64,000 nucleotides of DNA from Gloeophyllum trabeum ATCC 11539 (lineage: Eukaryota > Basidiomycota > Agaricomycetes > Gloeophyllales > Gloeophyllaceae): contig NW_006920425.1 in the NCBI RefSeq assembly GCF_000344685.1, positions 620,197-684,196 on the forward strand. Direction: 5' to 3'. Below the pieces are notes generated by a model. That model was not told the DNA's origin and did no database searches. It was given only the letters and a program-made list of their open reading frames with translations. This document shows, piece after piece, positions 11,661 to 23,036 of the stretch (its first letter is position 1; the number at the start of each line of letters is the position of its first letter). Position numbers and translations under genes: made by a program.

Positions 11661-12560
11661 GACTCCGAGTCGCGAGATTGTGGCATCGAAACTGAGCAAT
11701 CTCAGGGGCTATCCGCCGGATCACGGAGACTATCATAGGGTCCGCAGCACACATACGTCACGAAGCACGCCCCGCGTTTCTCCTGATTTTCAGAAGCCAG
11801 GCTTCCTCTCTTCGCTTCTGTCCTGCACATGCTCTGAACGTTCGTGTAATAGTCGCAGGTCAATGCTTCTTCATATGCCTATTGAGACGGTGAAACTGGG
11901 CGGAGAATACAGGTAAAAACATAAAGTAGCACCACTGTGCGCTTGCTAGGCAGACGTCATCGGCTTGACTGCAGTCGGTAAGCTATCACTTATATCACTC
12001 CGAGGCCCAAGCGACCGTAGGCAGGGTGCACCGTGTGACAGAAGCAGTGCTGACTTCTCCTGCTAGCCGCAACAGATACTCCACCTCCAGTCGACGCCTA
12101 TTCACCAACTGTATGCTGCGAAAGACAGCATCAGCCAAGTTCGAACCCCGTTGCCATCGCGGTCTCGTGCTCTCCCGCCTCGCCCACACGTTCGGCCTGC
12201 TTCAAGTCGGTCATTCGGCTTCGGCAAGTAATAAGGAGGCCTAGGACAGTATGCATACCCTAGAGTCATCTGCAGCTGGCCAAGGCGATACGAGCTGCGT
12301 CGCTTTGTATCGAAGTGTCCATCACAAGGCGTAGCCGCCTTGGATCCGAAAGACGAGAGTGATGCCCTTGAGTTCCCGCCGAACTCGGCGCTCCGCCTGC
12401 ACCCTGCCTCGTACGATCGCAGTCAACACCATCACTGAGCGACGCACATACTCACCATATGGACGTCGGTCACGAACGCAACGGGTCCATATGTGCTGGT
12501 TGATCCTCGACCCCACTTTTGTTGCCTGCGTGTTTCGGGGGGAGGCAGCTTGGGCCGTCT
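11661..12560. other. Intergenic, no gene seen
   Basis: No supported gene. Frames on both strands are under 100 codons and show no motif. The right end contains the upstream region of the thaumatin-like gene. Confidence 0.5.
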
Positions 12561-12566
12561 GCAGGG

Positions 12567-12574
12567 TATTTATA
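12567..12574 (+). promoter_or_regulatory. TATA-like element of the thaumatin-like gene
   Basis: TATTTATA lies about 95 bases before the ATG at 12669, inside a GC-rich stretch, with pyrimidine-rich sequence (cccctatctctttctcgtc) just before the start codon. This layout is typical of strongly expressed fungal genes for secreted proteins. Inferred from position and motif only. Confidence 0.45.
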
Positions 12575-12668
12575 CAGGGCCGGGTGGACTGAGAGCGCCA
12601 TTCACCCTCGGGATTGTCTCATACCAGCTACCGCACTCCCCCTATCTCTTTCTCGTCGAGTTCACAAG

Positions 12669-13663
12669 ATGAAGGCATTCTTGGCTACCGTTACCCTCGC
12701 CGTTGTTGCCGGCGCCTCCGCCAGGACCTTTACGGTCAAGAACAACTGTGCTTACACTGTCTGGTAGGTCCCACCGATGTTAGTCGTGTTACGCCAAAAC
12801 TGATCCATTGCCCATAGGCCGGCCATCTTCACCGACAAGAACGTCGGCTCGTCCGTCCCCGACCAGAAGACCGGGTACGCAGTCCTGCGAGGCACCACCA
12901 TATTAGTGTACTGACATACTTGTCCAGATGGGAGGCTGCTCCTGGTTCCAGCGTTTCCTTCAGCGTCCCCGACGACTGGAAGGCGGGTCGCATCTGGGGT
13001 CGCCGCGGCTGTGACTTCAGCACCAACCCCGGCCCCAACTCCTGCCTTGACGGCGGCTGCAACGGCGGCCTCGAGTGCGACCCAGCCACGGGCACCGGTG
13101 TCCCTCCCGCTACTGTCGCTGAGTGGACTCTGTCTGCTGACGGCAACCAGGACTGGTACGATGGTGAGCACTTGACACTTCCCACATCCTGTTGAATTAT
13201 CGCTGAACCCAACGTGCTTGCCTACAGTCTCCCTGGTAGACGGCTTCAACATCCCCATCAGAATCGACAACTCCGCCGGCTGCAGCGTCGCGGACTGCCC
13301 CGCCGACCTCAACCCGCAGTGCCCTGACCCCCTGAAGGGCCCGACCGACTCCTCCGGCGCCGTCGTCGGCTGCCGCAGCGCATGCCAGGCGAACCTGGAC
13401 GGTAACCCCCAGGACTCGGCCAACTGCTGCTCCGGCAGCCACAACACCGCGGACACCTGCCCGCCTTCTGGCGTCCAGTACTACGACTACTTCAGTACGT
13501 GCCACTCGCCGCGATATTTGATAGCCTCACTGATATACTTTGTCTTGCAGAGAGCTCCTGCCCGAACTCGTATGTTTACGCCTACGACGAGAGCAGCGGC
13601 ACCGCGCTCTGGACCTGCGACTCGAGCAAGAAGCCCGACTACACCCTCACGTTCTGCCCTTAA
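12669..13663 (+). CDS. Secreted thaumatin-like protein
   Basis: Five exons: 12669-12763, 12818-12874, 12928-13163, 13228-13494 and 13551-13663, giving 255 aa. An 18-residue signal peptide (MKAFLATVTLAVVAGASA) precedes a mature chain starting RTFTVKNNCAYTVWPAIFT. The mature chain has 16 cysteines, the number typical of thaumatin-like proteins, where they form eight disulphides. It ends in the family-like ALWTCDSS...YTLTFCP. Some fungal members of this family act on beta-1,3-glucan and are classed as GH152; here a role at the cell wall or during fruiting is an inference. All introns are 53-64 nt and the gene looks intact. The only common family assignment is the thaumatin fold; enzymatic activity is not shown by the sequence. 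Confidence 0.93.
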
Positions 13664-14364
13664 AGCGCAATCGATCATACTCGCAATGCAACAGTCTGCA
13701 TTACCCTTGGAATATTTATACTGCACAGACGACCCCTCGCATAGCTCTGGCATTTGTACGCCGCATGTAAAAGTGTCCGGTAAATGGACATATTTGATGA
13801 CTACATTTGACGTCGCGTCTTTCGAGCCATGACCATGTTCTTGTGAAGGTGCTGCACTTCGCTGGAATTGTAGCGTTCATAGCACCTCGGTGGCGTCTGG
13901 CCCATTTCTGTCCTACGTAACCCGCTGATCCACGAGTCCTCACTCTCAAACCTATGCTCAAATAAGAGGTGACCTCGAGGAACCGGTACATTATTTCTCG
14001 CTCATTCTTTAGTGTCAAAGGCAAGGGAGGTGTATTAGACTGATGCGGACAGCAGTCGCAGATGTGCAGGGGTATGCTTGGGAGCGATAGCCTCTCAGCA
14101 ATATGATTAATCTCGATGCCCCCAAGGGCTGCGGGATCAAGGGTTTCTCAATATCTCTGGTACTTTGATCATGACCTCGTGAAATAACTCAAGGAGCAAT
14201 ATGCACTAGTGCTGTGTTATTGCTGATTTCTTGGTGTTAAGGGAGGTCTTATACGGACATTAGTTGCAGGGCGACTCAATCATACCAACACGTCGACATA
14301 AACTTGAATGATTCATTACATTACAATGATTACACATCCTTCTAACGAAGACTAGCCTTGTTCC
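13664..14364. other. Intergenic, no gene seen
   Basis: Spacer between two convergent genes (the thaumatin-like gene on plus, a membrane protein gene on minus). No coding or structural feature is supported. Confidence 0.5.
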
Positions 14365-16072
14365 TCAGTCGAACGTCCGCAACTCGATAGGTGCCCCCAA
14401 TACAGCGGAGCGCGTTGGTTGCCCAGCGAAACGTATTGGATGGGACATCGTATCAAGCGACATATCATGATCATAGTAGGCTGACCGCACGGATATCATG
14501 AGCCTATTCACGAGGATTGGCGGGAGCGTGTTCCGGAATCCGGTAATAAGCTCATCCAGGGTGAGCTGCGTGGACAATGTATTACGCTAATACTGGATTG
14601 AGAGAAGGGTGATACTTACGTGATTTACAATCCATAGGCCTTGATCTATCATGTATACGCCGAAAACCCTGTCGAAGAGAAACTCCCATTGAGAGTCGAG
14701 CCCCGAGAGCGGTTGAATGTTCGTAGGTACGTACACGATAAAGTATAGTATTGATTCTGCTGTGAGCCTCATAAGGAGCCGGTTTGGGGTGGCCTCTCTG
14801 CGCTGGCTCCATAGCTTGTACAAAGCCAACGAAAGCAGAATGCTTTCTACGATGATGACCGATGTGTCGAAGAACATCCCCCAGTGTTCGTGAGGGAAGT
14901 CGCTGTTCGCACATATGAACACACCAGGTTCCGGATTGTTGGTGCTGCTCCCATCGTATCCCTCTGTAAGTGATATTAGCGTCGGGAGAGATGACAGCGC
15001 TATTATGAGACACTCGCTTCGTATTCGTCTAGTCACCACCACGATCCAAAATGCCATCTCTCCCGTCGTGAGAAGTCCGAATAGCGTAAGTACAAATTGG
15101 TTGTTCCCATACATGGCGAATATACGGAGGATCATAACCGCTGCCAAGAGGTTCACGGGTATACCAAGGTGTAAGGTTATCGGACACACCTTGCGTACTG
15201 ATCGTGAGGAGCATCTGACCGATATCTTCTAAAAGATCGGATTTGAGACCTAATAAGTGCGGGGTATTGGGTGTCTTTCATAATAATCTAAGCGTGCACG
15301 AACATCTGGTAATCGTCAGTGTCGATTACGGCTCAACAATGATGGGTGTTAGCTCTCGCTACTCACAGCTGTAACGTATCATCAGCGTCGCGTCGTTTAT
15401 TATCAAAAGCAACACCCGGCTTACTGTCAAGGAAGGATGGTCAAGGAGGTATACTGCATGGCCAACGTGAAGGATTTAGAAGATATGGTCCCAGCCAAGC
15501 GTTTCCTACGCACCGACAGTGATGGCACTGAGTATTCAACTTAGCGTTAGCTTCGCTGCCTGGGATGGAAGTTAAGCTTACGAAACGTAGAACAGGCTAT
15601 AATAGCGGTTCTATCGATTACTCTTAGTAGGGTAACAGGTATAGGTTAGGAATGGCGGAGACCAACCCATAGAAATATATATTTGCCGAGAGACCATCGC
15701 TGGCGCTGCGACATTCACTGTAATCGAGAGAAGCAGGGGCAATGTTCCCGACATACCCAGAAAAGCCTGACCTAGACAAAATGCTTTGGAATTTAGCCTT
15801 TATTGACCAGTAAAGTTCCACAGACCTCGTTTTCGTATTGGAGGACTAGGGTACACGTGGCAGACTAGCAGTCAGCATGAGGGGAAAAACGGACACCATA
15901 TCGCATGCTCTCACCGTATTCATACACCAGTAAGCTAAGGGCCGAGACTATTGTGCCACGTTTTCAGCACTCTACTGGAGATACTAGTACTCACGAATGA
16001 GGCGTCGTCCACTTACCACGAGAACAGCGCTCCCAAGACGCTTGTTGCAAAGCGGATACGTCCATATCTCAT
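14365..16072 (-). CDS. DUF6533-type multi-pass membrane protein, possible 5' frameshift
   Basis: The core on the minus strand (about 15190-14365) reads RIFAMYGNNQFVLTLFGLL, then a loop with CANSDFPHEHW, helices, and after an intron TLDELITGFRNTLPPILVNR. It aligns along its whole length with the next gene at 16.7 kb. Upstream exons give LSLLVYEY and, after an intron, LQYENEV, the DYxLTLxxEVxxxW-like signature of DUF6533. Immediately after that (near 15826) the frame shifts: VELYWSIKAKF continues only in another frame. So the copy is either slightly damaged, or an intron has been lost imprecisely, or the assembly has an error. The start at 16072 is a guess. Likely a seven-helix membrane protein of unknown role. 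Confidence 0.6.
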
Positions 16073-16677
16073 CGTCAGGAGACAACAGATACTGAAGCAC
16101 AGACAGACACGGGTAGTTAGCCTTCTCGAGCTCTCTGCGCGCAGTAGGATGTGGTGGTTGTCAATGGGTGACACGGCGGTTTACAAGTTCCGTAAATAAT
16201 GGCAGCTGTTATGATAGGGGAGTTTCAGCGTCCATCAACATCACAAACGCCGATGATAGTAGGCAGAGAATACCCGGTGAAAGTCCAGATTGACGCATTT
16301 GTCGGAGATTAGGATAAGATTCAAGCAGTTCAGTCAGGTCAACTTGGGGCGTAGAATTGAAGCTATTTTTACATGCAAATCTCGTGAAAGGATTATATGG
16401 ACCAGTCTCCGCCGTCGGGAATGATGCGACTGGATACGGGCCGAGCCTTTCAGCTTCCCCATCGAACAGTATGGCAAGGCAATTGGAAGTGGCTACTGGT
16501 CAATAGAGGCAGCGATGTGGACGGATGAGTTCCTATTCGCTTAGGTGCCTCATCATGTTGTTCGCGAGCTATGCGGGGATTGGTCATGCTGAGACACCAG
16601 GGTGAATACTTAGGGAGGAACGATGTTGCCACATGGTGAACCGATGGGGGCGTACCTTCACGCAACCTGTCCAGGAA
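16073..16677. other. Spacer between the two DUF6533-type genes
   Basis: Lies upstream of the first and downstream of the second minus-strand membrane protein gene. No separate gene is supported. Confidence 0.5.
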
Positions 16678-18324
16678 TCATTTTCTCCTCTTCAACTCAA
16701 AGGCAGCTGACGATGGCCTTGCTCCACCGTGTTCATGGCGAAAATTCGAGATAGACAGGGTACACCTAGAAGACACATCGAAGTCGACATAATCGTGATC
16801 ATAGTACGCGACTCGGACTGATATCATAAGCCGATTAGCCAAGATGACAGGAATGGCATTCCGATAACCGTTGACGAGTTCATCAAGCGTCATCTGCGCG
16901 TGCGATACTGTGAAGCTCCCACAGAGGGTGAAAAGGGAAAGGAGCACGAACCCGATTCATGAAGTTCAAGACCTGGTCTACAGCGTATATCGCACATACA
17001 CTGTGGAGATCCTCTCCGTCAGCGACGCAGGAAATGACTGCAAACATATGGCTCACACAACGAAGTATAATATGGATTCCCGGGCAAGCATCATCATTAG
17101 CCTGTTCGGGTTCCCGCCCCGATGCTGCTGCCACGCCTTGTAGAGCGCGAGCACGACAAGCGTAATCTCGATAATCAGGATGGGGGTGTCGAAATACGCA
17201 TACCAATGCTTGTGGGCGAAATCGCCGTCGGCGCAGAAGTAGAGCCCAGGCGATGGATTATTTGTACCGGCATTCCCATAACGAGCTGTCATGCCATCCT
17301 GGTGTTAGACGATAATCAGGCGAGGCACGTATGACCTCCTTCTCACCTACGTATCCACCCAGTGCCAGGAAGACAATCCAGAACGAAACCTCTCCGACGG
17401 TCATGATAACGAAAAGCGTCAGGATAGTCCGACTGTTCCCATACATCGCATGAACCCGCATCTGCATGACGACTGCAGTGAAGTAAGCCGGCAGCGCACC
17501 GCTGAGGCATTAGGGGACTGGCTAACATTGAGTACTAAGCACCAGGAGGGCTTGTCCCACATCATTCCACCCATTGAATCTGCGACCTGTGCCAAGGATC
17601 CTTTTCAGTCCAGTAATAATGGCAAGGAGGGACACGATTTACCCACAGCTGCGATTCATCGAGTCACAATTAAGGGTGAGATATCTTTGTAGGTATTAGC
17701 AGTCACGCACGTCTACGAAGCAAGCGGAATAGGTCAATAAATAGAACGATACATTACATGTGAAGAGGGGCGTTACCTCCATGGCAGGATGATTTATCAA
17801 AATATCTAACAATAGTGGCTGAGCGGACTCTGCCCGAGCGGAAGTCACGTGATCAATCCACGCACCTGAGGATTCGACTCTGCGACGTTGATTGATATAA
17901 ATATTGCGACCCCCCAAGATAATGTATCATGCTGCTTACAGGACGTAGACCAAGCTGAAGTATCGATTCTTTGCGCGAGCAGAGTGAGTATTGACCCGAA
18001 TCCCTCAGTCACTGGAGACACTCACCCAGAAGAAAATACATTTCCCGAAACACCACGGTTTTTTCTGCCGCCGAGGTTCAGTCGCAGGACCCAGGACAAT
18101 AAAACCAAGTTTCTCCACCATACCCAAAAGAGTCGGACCTGCATGGAAACGCGTCAGATGTGGGACACGATCTTGAACAACACGACCTGAAATGGATGGA
18201 AGAAATCTACCTCTTGGTCGTATTGCAGGACTTCGATCACAGACACCCATTAAGTCCCTGTCTTGCAAGGACGGATGATGCAGGCTCACAGAATTCGTAT
18301 ACTATCAATGCCATCGAAGATACT
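16678..18324 (-). CDS. DUF6533-type multi-pass membrane protein
   Basis: Tandem paralogue of the gene at 14.4-16.1 kb. From 5' to 3' on the minus strand: an exon with ALIVYEF; an exon with LQYDQE that joins across an intron to VRLFWVWWRN (the DUF6533-like N-terminal signature); an exon with MRVHAMYGNSRTILTLFVIM; an exon with NPSPGLYFCADGDFAHKHW; a short exon; and a last exon MTLDELVNGYRNAIPVILAN ending at 16678. The intron before the last exon lies at the same place in both paralogues, and both share the C-terminal motif RLMISVRxAYYDHD. The first exon upstream of 18324 was not found. Predicted multi-helix membrane protein, function unknown. The family is greatly expanded in Agaricomycetes. 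Confidence 0.65.
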
Positions 18325-21300
18325 GGCGGGCGTGAGCGAAGGTAAAATAAATATTGCATAGCGCGTACCGTGGCAGAAGCGTTCCCATGTAGCTTGGTGG
18401 AATGCAGAAATGTCAAGACTCATGACAAAGTGACAATGCACAGTATCGCCCAAGAGAGGGGGAGGTTGTCGACAGTAGTACCCTAGGACGGTGAGCTGAG
18501 CTCATCCGTGGATGCTCGATATATAACAGCATGCCAGGCGCCATGTGTTCTAAAGCTCTGCAGACCTCAGGAATCATGACAGCGCAACTCTGGGTTTATC
18601 GGTACAGCATGATAGAAGACCTGTACGGTGACAAAGGTAGCGGTTATCGATGGACCTACCAGCTCAAAGCAGTGGGGAAAACTGACGATAGGCGCTCAGG
18701 AAGCGCATGAGAGCATGCTCAGAACTCTAGCGGGGCTTGATGCAGAGCTTATGCGATCAGGACCGTTCAATCCACTTGAGCGCCCCCTTGCATGCTAAAG
18801 TGCTAGGAATGCACTTAAAATCAAAAGACGAAAGAGCCACTGCTTTTGTTTCCAGTTCAATCACAGCCCCTTGGCTATATTCGTAACGTAGGATCAGTTA
18901 AAATGGGATGGAACAATGCACAGCACGTACTAGTACATAGCTCTCGAAGGCTGTCCGGCAGGTGGAATCCCGCCTAGCCAGCGTCCCTAATTTAACACCA
19001 CAGGGCCATATGACTTCGTATCGGTCATGATGACAGGGCCGCGATATATCATGCCTTGCTGGAAATCACGAGGGTTGTGGATGGGAGGTCGACGATCCTG
19101 CAGCTGGTTAGCCAGTAGCAGACGGATAGGCGGCATAGAGGAGGTTGACAGGAGTAGGGAAGAATGCGCGGAAGTGCCGAGCATGGAGTACTCAGTCATC
19201 AGTGATCATCGATCGTGGAGTGCAAGCAAGCGCTGTGGCCTGCCCATCGGGCGGAATAGCATACGTTCTTCACGTTGGCCCTCAGATAACAATGTCTATG
19301 GATTATATGCTAGATGCAAAGAACCAAGTCCGCGGAGGGACAGTCGCCACAGAGATGATCGGGTCGTACAAGGGATACGCGGCCCGGGTCATGCGTCCGT
19401 GTGAAGCATGACCCCAATGCTGGAGACAACCGATAGCAAGGGTTCAGAGAAACAGATGCGGGGTATGCTCAGCGTTCGCGGTGCAAGGATCATGCCGGCC
19501 ACTGGCGTTCGGTACAACTTCCATTGCAGAAGGGTTGGTAATAAACCTTGTCGACCCAGCCAGTCGTTGCTTGTCAATGTCCAGAAATAGCTTCGGGCTC
19601 GGCGTAATGTGAGATAGATTGTATCAGAAGAAAGATTGGACAGCACATACTTGCAAGGGTTCAAACGTTCACGTCGTGACCCTCAATGCACGGGTGTACT
19701 CAGAGGGACTTCGTATGGATGGTCTGGAGATCCGAGACAGACGCTGCTATATTCCCGAGTCCAATGCTGGTTCTGATTAGTATTAGGGCCATTCTCTGCT
19801 TTGCCTGCACCGTACGGAAGGAATCGCAAATATTGAGAACCGTGTTTACCCCGTGAGCAACAGCTATGGTAAATAAGCCAATGGATAGATGAGGGTATCC
19901 ACAGGGTGTAAAATACAAGGCTTTCTTGCTCCTGCGACTGTGGATAGCCCTGCCTCAAGTTGCTTTTGCGCGAGGAGATTGGCACGTTGCAATTGTGGCA
20001 TTCACGTCGGCTACGGAATTTGCCGGTGATTGCCACAGGTGCTGCTGCTCGTTGCCGCGCTCTCGATAACCATGGTCGACATACAGGTGGATATCTCTGT
20101 TCAGTATTCCTGCTACTTTCGTTTCTGGATAAGCACTGGAGAATGGAACTCTAGCTCAAATTACTCAGCACGACAGGCCGCTCTCATGCATTAGCCTGCA
20201 TTAGCCTGCATTGGACTGCATCTTCGCGACTCGGCGAGCCCTAAGATCTGTGCGTGACTGGCCCACGTTCCTTTGTCTTTCTGGGATAAATGACTTGCCG
20301 AGTGTTTAACTGAGACCTGCTTGTACCGCGAATGCGTTGAAGTCTGAGCTTTTACTTTGTTCCCTGGCCTGAACCGCTTCCATAGCACGCCGCCGTGGTA
20401 GGTGCACTGCTTGTGTGTGGTAGTGACTGGGAGCATTTGACTGCGCTGGGATGGGGCTCTGGTGCCTGGAATGCACAGCGGTAAGTGAGTGAGTAACAGA
20501 TCTGTACCACTCACAATGAGTACCGTCGCGCTTCAGGATTTCGCCGTGTCGAGTCAGACCCGTCGTCTACGTACTCCGTCATCCTTATGCCCATCCTCTC
20601 GCTTTCAGGAGACTCCCGACTGTCGACGATGCGCGGCACTGACTCGCGTCAACGGTCAAAGACGTACCGTGCATGCCGTTCACCCCCGATAGGTCTACCT
20701 CTTGACATGCCTTGACTTGACGTCCCCCGCGATCTTATCCATCCTCTAGAATCGCAGACCCGCTGTCGATGTCTCTACGTATGCGCACTCCTTAACTCCT
20801 TTAGCACTCGAAGCGATCCCCCCACGCGGCCCTCACTCCTTTTGCAGTTCACGCCCCTCAAGTTTCATCTCTAGCTACCACGGACGCCTTTGTCTTGGTC
20901 GTCGTTCTCGTTCCGCGTTTGTTCTGGTGGATGAACTGGCGAATGCAGGCACAGGACTTCGTGTCGCCGAAAGGGTGTGGCGAACCGTGTCTGTTCTTTT
21001 CGTAAGGCTCATGCTCCGCCTGTAGTCTTAACTGACTTGGACCACACGGGGAATGAGAATCACCGCAAAGGACTGACAGGACGTTCGGGTTTCACAGAAG
21101 GCATAGCCCTCAGGATAATGTTTGATTCGTTTTACTTCAACTGGATCTTTGTGATCTCCGAATCTACCGAAAGATGGGGGACAGCCGGATAGCAATCGTT
21201 CCACACGCAATTATCGCTATTTACCGCTTCCTGCTCTTTGTGCGCTTAGTCGAAGATACAGGACGGTCTTAGACTGCGAGATCTTTCCGGTATGCCTCAC

Positions 21301-21630
21301 ACCATACGTCCATTCATTAATATTGCTGGTTCCAGCTCGGCGATGATCGTTGGCCTCCGGCTATGTCTGTTATCCTTACATCATGGGCTTCGGCTTCTGC
21401 CATTCTGGCAGACTTCCATGCATCCCCCACTGTATTCGAGACACTGAATGTTCAGTCCCTGCATGTGTCAAATTTACTCATAACATGTGGACAGCACCGA
21501 GCGCTGCAAGTGGACGCGAGGGTTCATATCCATGCTGTCAACCTTCGTATAATATGAGCCCGCCAAAAATACTGCGCGCGACATCGATGGGCCGGCTGTT
21601 GTATGCGCAGTATAAACTACCGTAGGTTGA
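18325..21630. other. Long intergenic stretch with possible membrane protein remnant
   Basis: About 3.3 kb without a supported gene. On the minus strand 19700-19920 reads a moderately hydrophobic frame (LSIGLFTIAVAHGVNTVLN) that could be a relic of another membrane protein, but no exons connect to it. A short tandem repeat of period 10 (tgcattagcc, about three copies) lies at 20187-20220. The rest shows nothing recognisable. Confidence 0.4.
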
Positions 21631-23036
21631 TGTATCTTTGCATCTATTGAGCCTTTGCCGAACTCGCTGGAACTGTCAGTGTCTGTCGCGCAGCCCAGCC
21701 ACAAAGCGGGAAAGCAGAACAGCAAGCTGGACAACGAGGATTTATTATCGAAAGACGAGTTTAGTCTCTGGATGGCCCAGGAATTATCGGGATGGGACGG
21801 CGTCGACGAAGACGGGCCCAGCGACTTCGCGGCGGACAATACGCTTCAGTGGATCCTGAATCGCGCTAACCAAGGCAAGCTCGCGGCGGCTGATGCCTTA
21901 TCAGACGAGAGCTCCTCGCCGTTCAGCGGACAGTATGGCGAAGAAGTTCATCAGTCGCTGAATGGTGCTCGAGAGGTCCCGTTCCCCACGAGTCTTCTCT
22001 CACCGCGCCCTATGCCAGCCAACTATAGCGCACGATCTTCGTCTACGATGGTCGCGACATATCCCAGTGGAGGTGTTCATCAGGATAAGGGGCGCACCGC
22101 AGAGGATTTCATAGGTTCCCTATTTTCGAGTCCGATTCCGATAGGAATCTATCTCACATCGCGTCTACAGGCCGTCAAGTTAGCGAAGGCCCTCGTTTGT
22201 CTCTGTCAAATGGAAGCGTAGCATACGACAGAAGTTCTCCTGCCGCAACGACATATACTACTCTTCCGCCACAAACCTTTCCTCACTCGATGCCGATCAC
22301 AGTGTCAGCCGCAGATGCTGCAGCTGCCCAGCAAGGAGGCACTCAGGGCAGTAGCCAAGCCCCATTCCTTGCAAGAACGAAATATCACGGGGCGCCGATT
22401 TCTCACAACAATGGTCGAGGGCCCCGCGGTGGAGGTCGCGGTAGCGTTAACGGGCAAGCATTACGACCGTCAGCACCTTCCTCCGAGAACGGTTCGTCGC
22501 GGAGGTCGCCCAGCCGACACCCGGGGCACTCGCATTCGTTGTTCCAGAATCACGACGGCGACGCGCCTGCCCAAGTGCATGGCGGACATACCTCATATGG
22601 CTGGCGAGGTGCTGCATGGAATGCGGGGAGCCAGTATCGCCCGTCTGGCCTACGAGGGGCATTCGATACAAATGCCTGTGAATGTGGGGGCTCCGGCGGA
22701 AGAGGAGGGTCCTGGAGTGTCAGAGGAGGTACGGGTGGAGGAGGAGGCGGGCATGGAGGCGGAGGAGGAGGCGGGGGAGGCGGCGGCGGGGGAGGCGGCG
22801 GCTACGGTGGAGCAGGAGGTTATGGAGGCTACGGCGGGGCAAGTGCAGACACCACTCCCGGCGATGGAAATGATGGCGATGGTGACAGAGGAGGTGATAC
22901 TGCTAGCCAAAGTGGTGAGCGTGGTGGACGTGGTGGAAGTAGGGGCAGGGGAGGCAATCGTGGTGCCGGCAGAGGCACCCGTGGAGGTAGAGCCGGTAGT
23001 TCACAGAGCGACCGTACCAGCAGGCGAGGGGACTGA
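21631..23036 (+). CDS. RGG/glycine-rich protein, probable RNA-binding, 5' end incomplete
   Basis: Two exons are supported: an open frame from 21631 to 22114 and 22171-23036, joined across a 56-nt intron so that EDFIG runs into RQVSEGPRLSLSNG. The donor is GTTCCC, which is weak. The first in-frame ATG is at 21772, but the frame is open back to 21631, so an upstream exon is likely. The N-terminal part is acidic (DEFSLWMAQELSGWDGVDED). The C-terminal third has RGG/GRGG motifs and a long glycine run with GYGG repeats, ending in an RGG-rich basic tail. RGG boxes usually bind RNA and are methylated on arginine. No RRM or helicase domain is seen, so a role in RNA granules or RNA binding is inference only. 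Confidence 0.6.
22720..22835 (+). repeat. GGN/GGA-type low-complexity coding repeat
   Basis: A purine-rich run of gga, ggc and gcg triplets inside the RGG gene encodes a run of about 16 glycines and GYGG motifs. It reads open in all three plus frames, which explains the long overlapping frames here. Such runs are prone to slippage and to assembly error. Confidence 0.85.

Noticed and set aside
17809..17885. tRNA-like stretch (gtggctgagcgg ... gattcgactc)
   Set aside because: The D-arm and T-arm resemblance is superficial; acceptor and anticodon stems do not pair.
19700..19918. Possible third DUF6533-type gene on the minus strand
   Set aside because: Hydrophobic, but lacks the family signatures and any exon that could join to it.
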